Shown here: one piece after another, positions 19,119 to 26,968 of the stretch
How the letters are laid out: every line of letters starts with the position of its first letter
Numbering within the stretch: the first letter of the stretch is position 1
Assembly (NCBI GenBank): GCA_017940385.1
Contig: JAGAYS010000057.1
Span: 1-64,000 of the forward strand
Source of the DNA: Ruminobacter sp.
GTDB taxonomy: Bacteria > Pseudomonadota > Gammaproteobacteria > Enterobacterales > Succinivibrionaceae
Length of the DNA stretch: 64,000 nt
Direction of reading: 5' to 3'
Notes under the pieces: model-generated
Told to the model about the DNA's origin: nothing
Seen by the model: only the letters and a program-made list of their open reading frames with translations
Databases searched by the model: none
Program-made: the position numbers and the translations under genes

Positions 19119-19790
19119 AATACACCCGATAACAAAGTTAATATTCCCATTTTCAAAGGGGTTAATACTACAACTTAAGTTCGTTAAGCTTCCGGCTCTG
19201 TTATTTACGGCTTAGTTTACAGACAAAAATAACCGGTACGTTCTGGTAAATGACTATTGCTTCTTCAATGCATTCATTTTCGATGTCAGGAAATTCCCTG
19301 ACACCGTCATAGTCGATTTTATAGTTTTTATTCAGGTGTGGCAAATAACTTTTTCTGTAAACGACAATAACCATGTTCTGATATTAGAACAATCTGAAGA
19401 AACGGAACGAGCTAAAAATAAAACCGGTCATGCTGCAGAAAGGTTATTTTATTGCCACAGGACCAGAGCGTTTAACGATTTCAATATAAAAACAAACAAA
19501 ATTCGTTAATATATATGATTATTAATCATGCTAAGAGCCTATCAACGGCAAAATTCGTTTATTTTTTCTACAAACATGACTTAAAAGATGGTATCTAGTC
19601 ACTATTCCATAAATTTATGGTAGATAAAGTAAAAAATCGATCATAGAATTAAATTAAGTAGAAAGCAGAAGAAAGCTATTTTTTACTTGTTCAGGCCACC
19701 GGGCATAACACACAGAAGCAAATAAGCTGTGGCTCTGCCCTTCACAAGTGGCACGTATTTCTTATGTAATCTATCCTATTATTAAGGAGT
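19119..19790. other. A/T-rich 672-base divergent region between rpoN and hpf
   Basis: The rpoN-proximal part holds a 57-codon minus-strand ORF (19201-19374). The remainder (19375-19790) has no supported gene. It includes a small palindrome near 19610 (CCATAAATTTATGG) and, near 19748, TGGCACG with spacing of a sigma-54 -24 element but lacking the -12 GC. Promoters for hpf-ptsN and rpoN must lie here. Confidence 0.5.
19201..19374 (-). CDS. Small hypothetical protein, 57 residues, upstream of rpoN
   Basis: ATG at 19372-19374, stop TAA at 19201-19203, read codon by codon from the minus strand. The product starts MVIVVYRKSYLPHLNK and ends QNVPVIFVCKLSRK, with an acidic middle (DIENECIEEA); hydrophobic and charged residues alternate as in a small folded alpha/beta protein. 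It is on the rpoN strand, 82 bases upstream, so it could be cotranscribed. I do not recognise a family. The Shine-Dalgarno region is poor (no GGAG before the ATG), which lowers confidence; a chance ORF is possible. Confidence 0.4.
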   Translation of the reverse strand: MVIVVYRKSYLPHLNKNYKIDYDGVREFPDIENECIEEAIVIYQNVPVIFVCKLSRK

Positions 19791-19796
19791 GTGCCT

Positions 19797-20084
19797 ATGC
19801 AGATTACTATCGTTGGTCATCACGTTGAAGTAACCGATGCTCTTCGTGATTATGTTAATAGCAAAATGGATCACCTCAAGAGACTTGAAGACTACGTTAA
19901 GTCAATTCACGTAACCCTTAGTATTGAAAACCAGCAGCTTCAGAAAGCAGCCGCCAAGGTTACCGTAACCGGCAACGATCTCTTTGCCGAATCAATCGAA
20001 GAGACCATGTACGCATCCATTGATGCTTTAGCTGACAAGCTTGAACGTCAGTTGGTTAAGTATAAAGAAAAACTTACCCAATAA
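19797..20084 (+). CDS. hpf: Ribosome hibernation-promoting factor (HPF)
   Basis: Binds the 30S decoding region in stationary phase and promotes 100S ribosome dimers. A short HPF of 95 residues, same as E. coli (95), with a beta-alpha fold: MQITIVGHHVEVTDALRDYV at the start and YASIDALADKLERQL near the end, the latter with the conserved positively charged helix. The frame opens at GTG 19791, but ATG 19797 aligns with E. coli and has AAGGAG seven bases upstream. Followed by ptsN after 6 bases. Confidence 0.95.
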   Translation: MQITIVGHHVEVTDALRDYVNSKMDHLKRLEDYVKSIHVTLSIENQQLQKAAAKVTVTGNDLFAESIEETMYASIDALADKLERQLVKYKEKLTQ

Positions 20085-20090
20085 TTCAGA

Positions 20091-20579
20091 ATGTCTCATT
20101 TTTTGAGTGAATTACTAGAAAAGGACAGAGTGTTAAGCCCTGTCCTTTGTTATAGTAAAAAAAAGACTTTTGAAGTCATTGCCACAGCGGCAAGCAAGAA
20201 AGTCGGCATTTCAACAATCAATCTTCTAAAAATGCTTAATGAACGTGAGAGTATGGGCAGCACCTACATAGGCAATGGTTTTGTTATGCCTCACGCCATT
20301 ATCCCTGATGACACTACAGAAACTGCCATCATGCTCATTCTTGATAAACCTATCTGCTACAATGTTGAGGACAATGCATTTGCAGATATCTTTCTGGCTT
20401 TTTTTCTTCATGAAAGCACGGCGACCGAACACGCCGGAGATCTTGAAATAATCAGCAGGGATCTGAGCGATTCCATAAAAGTAAAGCAGCTTCGCTTTAT
20501 GAAGAATATCTCCACCCAGGTTCATGGTGCTGTCACACGTTATTTTGAGTCAGTTCTTAAAGACGGTACCAAAAAATAA
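20091..20579 (+). CDS. ptsN: Nitrogen-PTS phosphocarrier EIIA-Ntr (PtsN)
   Basis: Accepts phosphate from NPr/EI-Ntr and regulates K+ transport and other targets; it has no sugar permease. The PTS EIIA type-2 fold is evident, with the phospho-accepting histidine in GNGFVMPHAIIPDD. At 162 residues it is the same size as E. coli PtsN (163). It completes hpf-ptsN; rapZ and npr, which follow in E. coli, are replaced by convergent rpoH. The trkA-trkH K+ uptake genes, a known PtsN regulatory target in E. coli, are 18 kb away in this window. Confidence 0.9.
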   Translation: MSHFLSELLEKDRVLSPVLCYSKKKTFEVIATAASKKVGISTINLLKMLNERESMGSTYIGNGFVMPHAIIPDDTTETAIMLILDKPICYNVEDNAFADIFLAFFLHESTATEHAGDLEIISRDLSDSIKVKQLRFMKNISTQVHGAVTRYFESVLKDGTKK

Positions 20580-20583
20580 AAAA

Positions 20584-20607
20584 GCCGGAGCTGCGATATG
20601 CTCCGGC
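20584..20607 (-). terminator. Bidirectional terminator between ptsN and rpoH
   Basis: A perfect 8-bp stem (GCCGGAGC at 20584-20591, GCTCCGGC at 20600-20607). On the minus strand it is followed by TTTTTTATTTTTT, an ideal terminator for rpoH; on the plus strand only GTTATT follows, so it serves ptsN less well. Confidence 0.85.
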
Positions 20608-20632
20608 GTTATTCTGATTCTGATGCAGAATT

Positions 20633-21493
20633 TTAATCAGCAGCTTCAAGAGAGGCCTTAATCTTTGACATGGCAGCCTTCTCCAGCTGTCTTACTCTCT
20701 CAAGTGAAACACCAAGCTCTTCAGAAAGCTCACTCAGCGTAGCCTTGTCACTGTCAAGCCAACGTCTCTTAATGATATGGTAGGATCTGTCATCAAGCTT
20801 ACCAAGAACATCGTTCAGACGTAACATCATGACTCTGCTTGAATCTGCATGCTCATAATTAAGACTGAAGTCTGATGAACTGTCGACAAGGTAATTTGAA
20901 GGAATGTTCTCTTCCTCTTCCTCACCATCGACGGAATAACCGTCAAATGCAACGTCATTGGAATTTAAACGGACTTCCATTTCATTCACGTCATTTGCAG
21001 TAACGCCCAATTCATCGGCAACCTTGGCAGTATCATTCATATTCAACCAACCGACTGTCTTTCTTGTAGCCTGACGAAGCTTGAAAAACAGTTTTCTCTG
21101 AGCCTTGGTTGTAGCGACCTTTACAAGGCGCCAGTTTTTAATTACATAATCGTGAATCTCTGCTTTAATCCAGTGTACTGCAAACGCAGCCAGACGAACG
21201 CCCTGACTTACGTCAAAACGCTTTACCGCCTTCATTAGGCCCACGGTACCTTCCTGAATTAAATCAGCGAGAGGCAGTCCGTATCCAATGTAGCCCCTTG
21301 CAATGCTTACGACAAATCTCAGATGAGCCAGAACAAGCTTTCTTGCTGACTCGATATTGCCATTTGAATGAAAATCAACGGCCAGATCATGCTCTTCCTG
21401 TGCCGTAAGTAAAGGAATAGCATTTACAGCACGAATATACCCGTCAATGTTGCTGCTTGGAACTAACATCATCGAATTCTGATTCAGTGTCAT
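20633..21493 (-). CDS. rpoH: Heat-shock sigma factor sigma-32 (RpoH)
   Basis: Directs RNA polymerase to heat-shock promoters. Region 2 contains LRFVVSIARGY, LADLIQEGTVGLMKAVKRFD and the melting segment FAVHWIKAEIHDYVIKNWR. The RpoH box QRKLFFKLR is diagnostic for sigma-32 and used for DnaK/FtsH-linked control. Region 4.2 ends with LGVSLERVRQLEKAAM. At 286 residues it equals E. coli RpoH (284). It belongs to the ftsY-ftsE-ftsX-rpoH neighbourhood, here interrupted by an rtcB-like gene on the other strand. A 35-codon ORF ends six bases before its start. Confidence 0.97.
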   Translation of the reverse strand: MTLNQNSMMLVPSSNIDGYIRAVNAIPLLTAQEEHDLAVDFHSNGNIESARKLVLAHLRFVVSIARGYIGYGLPLADLIQEGTVGLMKAVKRFDVSQGVRLAAFAVHWIKAEIHDYVIKNWRLVKVATTKAQRKLFFKLRQATRKTVGWLNMNDTAKVADELGVTANDVNEMEVRLNSNDVAFDGYSVDGEEEEENIPSNYLVDSSSDFSLNYEHADSSRVMMLRLNDVLGKLDDRSYHIIKRRWLDSDKATLSELSEELGVSLERVRQLEKAAMSKIKASLEAAD

Positions 21494-21974
21494 TTCACAT
21501 TATCCCTTAATAAAATCTTCTACTTTCGTGTACGCCTGAAACCCGTTCACGACGTTCTTAACACAATCCGACTGATCATGATACTCTTCAGCAGACTGTT
21601 TAACCATTCTCTATTAAATATAGACAGTTTACTTCGTGATTAGTTTCAAACTTACAAGCTCAATAATAGATCAATTTTGTTAATTTTTCACTCATTTTAG
21701 ACAATTTTCGAACCGTATATCTTCGAAACAACTTAAATATCATTTTTGATGGTTTCGCTTACCGGACACCGGATAATTAGTAGAGCACCATCTTATTAAT
21801 TTTTATGAGTAACCACAATCTTCTATGCATAATCAATTAAATTCACTGCTGAATTCTGCCAAAATTACAGAAATTGACAACAATGCAGAAAATCACGAAA
21901 TATAAGAATGAATCACTGCCAGGTTTTCCTAGAAAAAACCCTATTAGAGAACCATCTCCCGAAGGACACCGAAC
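21494..21974. other. 481-base divergent region between rpoH and rtcB
   Basis: Apart from the short ORF at 21500-21607, no gene is supported. It is A/T-rich and should contain the rpoH promoters (minus) and the rtcB promoter (plus), with the rtcB Shine-Dalgarno sequence GAAGGA just before ATG 21975. No confident promoter pair was picked out by eye. Confidence 0.5.
21500..21607 (-). CDS. Possible rpoH leader peptide, 35 residues
   Basis: ATG at 21605-21607, stop TAA at 21500-21502, leaving six bases before the rpoH ATG. The peptide begins MVKQSAEEYHDQSDC and ends TKVEDFIKG. Its last codons contain AAGGGA, the apparent Shine-Dalgarno sequence of rpoH, so translation of this ORF could couple to rpoH. 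Its own ribosome site is weak (AGAG). A chance ORF in leader RNA is the main alternative. Confidence 0.25.
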   Translation of the reverse strand: MVKQSAEEYHDQSDCVKNVVNGFQAYTKVEDFIKG

Positions 21975-23060
21975 ATGTTTGAAATTAAAGGTAAATACTG
22001 TACGGCCATATGTTATGCATCTGTTGCCGATTCCTGTGCCGTGGAACAGATAAGAAGAATGTGTAATCACGTGTTCACCGAAGGAGCACAAATCAGAATA
22101 ATGCCAGACGTTCATGCTGGCAAAGGATGTACCATAGGTACCACCATGACCATAAACGACAAAGCTGTTCCAAATGTTGTCGGTGTCGACATTGGATGCG
22201 GGATGTATACAATTAATTTGGGGAATACGGACATTGATTTTAAGGCTTTCGATTCCGCAGCACACAGACTGCCGTCGGGAAGAAACCTTCACCCAAGCCC
22301 GATTGAGGAATTTAATTTCAGGGAATTGCGGTGCTACGCACAGATAAAGGATCTGCCCCGACTCAACGCCAGCCTGGGAACGCTGGGCGGAGGTAATCAT
22401 TTCATTGAAATTGATGAAGCCGCTGACGGCACAAAATATCTTGTTATCCACAGCGGCAGCCGCAATCTCGGAAAACAGGTTGCAGAATACTATCAGAATC
22501 TTGCTGTTGAACTCAATCGCAATTCCGGAATACCGGAGGATCTCTGTCATCTTAGCGGAAAATACCTTAATGACTATCTTCACGACGTAAATGTCTGTCA
22601 GCGTTTTGCTCTAAGAAACAGGGAAATTATGGGAAACATGCTGCTTAATGAATGCGGCCTTAAAGGAGGCTCAGCATTCCACACTGTTCATAACTACATT
22701 GATACAAAAGAAATGATTCTGAGAAAAGGCGCCATTTCCGCCCACAGAGGAGAACTGGTTCTGATACCAATTAATATGCGTGACGGTAGCATTATCGCCA
22801 GAGGAATCGGAAACCCGGAATGGAATTTCTCGGCGCCTCACGGAGCAGGACGGGTGCTGTCACGTTCCCAGGCCAAAAACATTCTAAGCCTGGAAGAATT
22901 CAGAGCGGCAATGCAGGGCATTTACACAACTTCCGTATCCGCAGCCACTTTGGACGAATCACCAATGGCATACAAATCAATTCATGACATTACCGATGTC
23001 ATTAACGACTCAGTGGATATCATAGACGTGCTCAAACCCGTGTACAACTTCAAAGCATAA
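21975..23060 (+). CDS. RtcB-family RNA ligase
   Basis: RtcB joins 2',3'-cyclic phosphate or 3'-phosphate RNA ends to 5'-OH ends, using GTP and Mn2+. Visible motifs in family order: MPDVHAGKG (43-51), GVDIGCGM with Asp72 and metal ligand Cys75, LGGGNHF with His142, HSGSRNLG with His159, and APHGAGR with the likely guanylylated His289. At 361 residues it is shorter than E. coli RtcB (408), and ADVHxGKG/SCHGAGR are slightly varied, more like the RtcB2/RtcB3 paralogue groups. No prfH, rtcA or rtcR lies beside it. It sits between rpoH and ftsX on the opposite strand. Confidence 0.88.
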   Translation: MFEIKGKYCTAICYASVADSCAVEQIRRMCNHVFTEGAQIRIMPDVHAGKGCTIGTTMTINDKAVPNVVGVDIGCGMYTINLGNTDIDFKAFDSAAHRLPSGRNLHPSPIEEFNFRELRCYAQIKDLPRLNASLGTLGGGNHFIEIDEAADGTKYLVIHSGSRNLGKQVAEYYQNLAVELNRNSGIPEDLCHLSGKYLNDYLHDVNVCQRFALRNREIMGNMLLNECGLKGGSAFHTVHNYIDTKEMILRKGAISAHRGELVLIPINMRDGSIIARGIGNPEWNFSAPHGAGRVLSRSQAKNILSLEEFRAAMQGIYTTSVSAATLDESPMAYKSIHDITDVINDSVDIIDVLKPVYNFKA

Positions 23061-23124
23061 AAGAGTACCGGCTGTACGTCCCCCCAGATAATGAGAGGCT
23101 TAAATAAATTAACGGATGAGCGGA

Positions 23125-24057
23125 CTACTGAGGGCGTATTCCGTTGATGCTGCTCCTTGCGCTTATAAAAGACACAAGCATGCACATAACAGTACTCATG
23201 ACAAACATCATAAGCAGTTCCCTGAAGTTCAGGCCCCTGAAAATTATATGGGTTCCATATGCCTCAGCAACATGATTCAGATATCTTTCAGTAGAAAAAA
23301 TCACGATGGTTCCCAACCACCATGACACAAAGCAACCAAGAAATCCGAGCCACATGCCGAGATATACGTAAGGTCTGATGATATAGAGATCCGTTGCCCC
23401 CACAAGTTTCATTACCTCAATTTCATTGCGGTGGAGCAACACTCTGTTAGAAACGGTATTTATCAGGGTAAACACCAGCGAAAGCAAAAGTATGGCAGCA
23501 ATGACTGCGGTAATGTAACGCATGGCATCCGTAATAGAATTGATTCTCTTGAACCAGTCCCGGTCCACCCTTACCATCTCAACGTACTTATTATTCTTAA
23601 TCTCCTTAACCAAAAGATCAAGATTCTCGGTACTTGCTTCAACCTCTTCCGATGGAATAAGCACAACAGCGTGCGGCAGCGGGTTTTCAGCATTTCCCAT
23701 AACTTCATGCTCGCTGATACCCATTGATGAAGCAAAGGATTTAAGCCCGTCATCCTTGGTAATCAGCTCGGCTGATTTAATTCTATCATCAGACTGCAGG
23801 TCATCCTTAATCTGAAATGCAACAACGGAATCTACATCATTCTTCAGATATATGGTTATGTTTCTGCCTATCGTGAGATCTGATGTAGACTCTTTGAAAT
23901 TCTGCATGAACACATAGAATATTGACGGAATGGTAAGTGTCAGTGCTATTACGGCAATGGCAAGAAGCGTTCCCGTAAAATTCACGCTTACCAGAGTGTT
24001 ATAGACATAGTGAATGTCTCTTACATTACGTCTTATAAAACCTATCAGACTTCTCAT
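23125..24057 (-). CDS. ftsX: Cell division protein FtsX
   Basis: The membrane subunit of FtsEX, which links septal-ring constriction to activation of amidases through EnvC. Four transmembrane helices are predicted: one near residues 27-50, then three in the C-terminal half around 170-200, 215-245 and 270-300. The large periplasmic domain between helices 1 and 2 (about 55-165) contacts EnvC. Length 310 is shorter than E. coli FtsX (352), the difference lying in the cytoplasmic N terminus. 21 bases downstream of ftsE. Confidence 0.95.
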   Translation of the reverse strand: MRSLIGFIRRNVRDIHYVYNTLVSVNFTGTLLAIAVIALTLTIPSIFYVFMQNFKESTSDLTIGRNITIYLKNDVDSVVAFQIKDDLQSDDRIKSAELITKDDGLKSFASSMGISEHEVMGNAENPLPHAVVLIPSEEVEASTENLDLLVKEIKNNKYVEMVRVDRDWFKRINSITDAMRYITAVIAAILLLSLVFTLINTVSNRVLLHRNEIEVMKLVGATDLYIIRPYVYLGMWLGFLGCFVSWWLGTIVIFSTERYLNHVAEAYGTHIIFRGLNFRELLMMFVMSTVMCMLVSFISARSSINGIRPQ

Positions 24058-24078
24058 ACCGCACCATCCTGCACATGC

Positions 24079-24756
24079 TTACCGAAACTGACTGAATTCA
24101 CCGTCATAAACAAGATGTCCTCTGTTTAAAACCAGTGTACGGTGGGGCTTGGTTGCCAGCAGATCAATATCATGACTTGCCATAATCACGGTTGTCCCGT
24201 CCTGATGCAGCATTTCAAAAAGATCCAAAATATCCAGTGACAGCCCTTTATCCAGATTTCCGGTAGGTTCATCTGCCAGTATCACATCAGGATGTGCCAC
24301 AATGGCTCTGGCAATTCCAACACGCTGCTGTTCACCGGTACTCAGACAGTATGGATAATATTCTTCCTTATGTCTCAGGCCGACCTTGTCAAGAACCTGT
24401 CTGACGAGATCCATAGATTCTTCCTCGGTATAATCCCTTATAAGTAGAGGCAACGCCACATTCTCTGCCACCGTTCTGTTCATCATCAGATGGTGATCCT
24501 GGAAGATCATGCCTATTCTGCGTCTCAGAAAAGGAATATTCTTTAAAGAAATATCAGTAATATCCTGTTCATTGAACAGAATCTGTCCGATGCTTGCCCG
24601 CTCAATAACGGCAATCAGTTGCAGCAGAGAGGTTTTGCCGGCTCCGGAATGCCCCGTGAGATAGACAAATTCACCTGGATTTACCTTAAAACTTATATTC
24701 TGCAGGGCTATCTGCCCCTGCTGATATATCTTGCTAACTGATTTAAACTCAATCAT
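24079..24756 (-). CDS. ftsE: Cell division ATP-binding protein FtsE
   Basis: ATPase partner of FtsX, cytoplasmic, recruited through FtsZ. Walker A is GHSGAGKTS near residue 36, then FQDHHLMMNRTV, signature LSTGEQQRV (a Ser-Thr-Gly variant of LSGGEQQRV), Walker B VILADEPTGNLD and the switch ASHD. At 225 residues it matches E. coli FtsE (222). It lies 26 bases after ftsY in the ftsY-ftsE-ftsX unit. Confidence 0.96.
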   Translation of the reverse strand: MIEFKSVSKIYQQGQIALQNISFKVNPGEFVYLTGHSGAGKTSLLQLIAVIERASIGQILFNEQDITDISLKNIPFLRRRIGMIFQDHHLMMNRTVAENVALPLLIRDYTEEESMDLVRQVLDKVGLRHKEEYYPYCLSTGEQQRVGIARAIVAHPDVILADEPTGNLDKGLSLDILDLFEMLHQDGTTVIMASHDIDLLATKPHRTLVLNRGHLVYDGEFSQFR

Positions 24757-24782
24757 CGAACCGTACCATGACCAGTTATGGT

Positions 24783-25952
24783 CTACTCTTCATCAAAGAG
24801 AGCCTTAACGAAATCATCCGCATTGAACTCTCTCAAATCATCTATTCCTTCACCGACACCTATATAACGGATAGGAATCCCAAAATTATCGGCTATATTG
24901 AAGATTACCCCACCCTTGGCAGTGCCATCAAGCTTGGTAATATTAATACCGGTAAGCGGAACCACATCACCGAAAAGTTTTGCCTGACTTATTGCGTTCT
25001 GTCCCGTTCCGGCATCTACCGTCAACATAACCTCATGCGGAGCATCAGGATCAAGCTTCTGCATAACACGTACGATTTTCTGAAGCTCTGTCATCAGATT
25101 GGCCTTATTCTGCAAACGTCCTGCAGTATCGGCTATCAGTATGTCGTATCCCTTGGCTTTGGCGCTCGCCAATGCATCATAAATCACCGAAGCACTGTCT
25201 GCCCCCGTACTCTGGGCAACAACAGGAATGTTGTTACGTTGTCCCCATACCTTTAACTGCTCCACGGCCGCTGCTCTGAAAGTATCGCCGGCAGCAAGCA
25301 TGACCTTATGCCCCTGAGATTCAAACAGCTTCGCCATCTTGCCGATGGTTGTGGTCTTTCCTACCCCGTTTACACCCACCATCAGAATAACAAAAGGCTT
25401 TCTGGATGTATCAATCACAAGAGGAGCAGAGACCTTGTCCAAAATACCGTGAAGTTCACCTTTAAGACGCACAACGAGACTTTCCGCATCGGTGAGTTCC
25501 CTAAGAGAGGCTTCCGCAGTCAGCTTTTCTATAAGCTTTTCCGTCGTTTCAATACCTATATCCGCCGTAATCAGTGTTGACTCGAGATCTTCAAAAAGCT
25601 CATCATCAATTTTTCTGCCTTTAAACAGAGCCTTGATGCCGAGACCAAGGTTTTCTCTGGTTTTTTTCAAACCGTTTACAAGTCTTTTAAAAAACCCCGG
25701 TTTTTCCTTAGGGATCGGCAGAGGCTTCTCATCCTGCAACAATGCGGCATCAGCTGAATTTTCAGTCTCTGTGGTTATTTCAGTTTCGGCCACGACGTTT
25801 TCCGCAGGTGTTTCAATATGTTCTGCACTGTTTTCGTTAACCGTTTCGGAGACGTGCTCTGACTTCCCGTTCTCTTTCTCTGGTGATACAACCTTATTTT
25901 CTTCTGACTGTTTTCCCTTACCAAACCAGGAAAACCAACCTTTCTTAGTCAT
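24783..25952 (-). CDS. ftsY: Signal recognition particle receptor FtsY
   Basis: SRP receptor GTPase that docks ribosome-nascent-chain/SRP complexes at the membrane. An acidic N-terminal A domain (about residues 15-85, rich in Glu) binds lipid and SecYEG; the N domain follows, then the G domain with GVNGVGKTTTIGKMA, DTFRAAAVEQL, DTAGRLQNK and TKLDGTAKGG. The C terminus ends IRYIGVGEGIDDLREF. Length 389 is shorter than E. coli FtsY (497) because of a shorter A domain. First gene of ftsYEX, divergent from rsmD as in E. coli. Confidence 0.97.
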   Translation of the reverse strand: MTKKGWFSWFGKGKQSEENKVVSPEKENGKSEHVSETVNENSAEHIETPAENVVAETEITTETENSADAALLQDEKPLPIPKEKPGFFKRLVNGLKKTRENLGLGIKALFKGRKIDDELFEDLESTLITADIGIETTEKLIEKLTAEASLRELTDAESLVVRLKGELHGILDKVSAPLVIDTSRKPFVILMVGVNGVGKTTTIGKMAKLFESQGHKVMLAAGDTFRAAAVEQLKVWGQRNNIPVVAQSTGADSASVIYDALASAKAKGYDILIADTAGRLQNKANLMTELQKIVRVMQKLDPDAPHEVMLTVDAGTGQNAISQAKLFGDVVPLTGINITKLDGTAKGGVIFNIADNFGIPIRYIGVGEGIDDLREFNADDFVKALFDEE

Positions 25953-26344
25953 AATGTTCTTCTTTATACTTTAATGTTATATTTGTTAAAAGATTTTAGA
26001 CTGACACTCCCGGACCCCATGTCCCAGGATTCCTGCTTCAATCTTCGGGGCTCAGAAGAGCTGTTTCTTACCCGAAGTCTAGGAAGTAGATACTTCCAGC
26101 CTACGGCGCAGGCTTAAATTTCCGTATGTCATACGGTATTATTAACAAAATCACAGGCAGAAGTTCTCATAAGAAAACCTGAAAATTTTTCACATGCCGT
26201 GTTTTAGGTTAAATCTGCGGATGGATACAAAGTAACTTCTGCAGATCATCAGACGATAAAGAGTCTTTTATTTAAAAAACATTATTATTTTACCCAAATC
26301 GTGTTCTAAAATATACTAATAATTCAATAGGCTTCAGGTTTAAA
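25953..26344. other. 392-base divergent region between ftsY and rsmD, with a hairpin cluster
   Basis: No ORF is supported. Bases 25953-25995 and 26200-26344 are A/T-rich and likely hold the ftsY and rsmD promoters. The middle (about 25996-26140) is less A/T-rich and contains four consecutive inverted repeats, described separately. Confidence 0.5.
26043..26136. repeat. Cluster of four adjacent inverted repeats (possible structured RNA)
   Basis: CTTCGGG (26043-26049) pairs with CCCGAAG (26071-26077); GGAAGTA (26082-26088) with TACTTCC (26091-26097); AGCCT (26098-26102) with AGGCT (26110-26114); CCGTATG (26122-26128) with CATACGG (26130-26136). The stems follow each other with almost no gaps and no coding frame. 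No 6S, SRP, tmRNA or RNase P signature was recognised. Confidence 0.4.
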
Positions 26345-26923
26345 ATGAACAAAAACAGAACATCAGGCTCAGCCAACGGAATAATCAGAATCATTTCCGG
26401 ACTGTACCGTGGCAGAAAACTCCCGGTTCTCGACGCACAGGGACTGCGTCCAACCACCGACAGGGTAAAAGAAACCCTGTTTAACTGGCTAATGTTTAAA
26501 ATACAGGATAAAAAGGTTCTAGACGCCTTTAGCGGTGCTGGTTCTCTTGGTTTTGAAGCCCTGTCCAGAGGAGCATCGGAGGTAGTCATGCTTGAGCTTA
26601 GTCCTCAGGTAGCCGGGCAGTTGAAGAAAAATGCCGACACCCTCAAATGCTCAAATGTAACAATAAAACAAACCGACACCATAAAATATCTCAAAGGATG
26701 TGAACAAAGCTTTGACATTATTTTTCTGGATCCGCCGTTCAGAACAGGACTGCTTGAAGAGTCACTTAAACTTCTGAATGACACCATCGCACCCAATGGA
26801 TGTCTTGTTTATGTTGAACATGAAAAAGAAAACGAACCGGAACTACCGGAAAAATTCAGGCTGCTCAAGGAAGGTCATGCCGGTCAGGTAACGTATTCCC
26901 TTTATGAAATCGTAACAGCATGA
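26345..26923 (+). CDS. rsmD: 16S rRNA (guanine(966)-N(2))-methyltransferase RsmD
   Basis: Methylates N2 of G966 in 16S rRNA using S-adenosylmethionine. The Rossmann-fold motifs are clear: RIISGLYRGRKL at the start, LRPTTDRVKETLFNWL, SAM-binding DAFSGAGSLGFEALSRGA, and the catalytic motif IV FLDPPF. At 192 residues it is close to E. coli RsmD (198). Divergent from ftsY as in E. coli, convergent with the Sel1-repeat gene. Confidence 0.95.
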   Translation: MNKNRTSGSANGIIRIISGLYRGRKLPVLDAQGLRPTTDRVKETLFNWLMFKIQDKKVLDAFSGAGSLGFEALSRGASEVVMLELSPQVAGQLKKNADTLKCSNVTIKQTDTIKYLKGCEQSFDIIFLDPPFRTGLLEESLKLLNDTIAPNGCLVYVEHEKENEPELPEKFRLLKEGHAGQVTYSLYEIVTA

Positions 26924-26968
26924 CAGAAAAGTCGCCATGCCGACGGCTGACAGTCATGAACCGGCCTG

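Noticed and set aside
19748-19763. TGGCACG...TCTTA upstream of hpf as a sigma-54 promoter
   Set aside because: The -24 half matches but the -12 GC is absent at the required spacing, so it is not a credible sigma-54 site.
21843-22583. 246-codon minus-strand ORF across the rtcB region
   Set aside because: It is antisense to rtcB, whose motifs are intact; the antisense product shows no recognisable domain.
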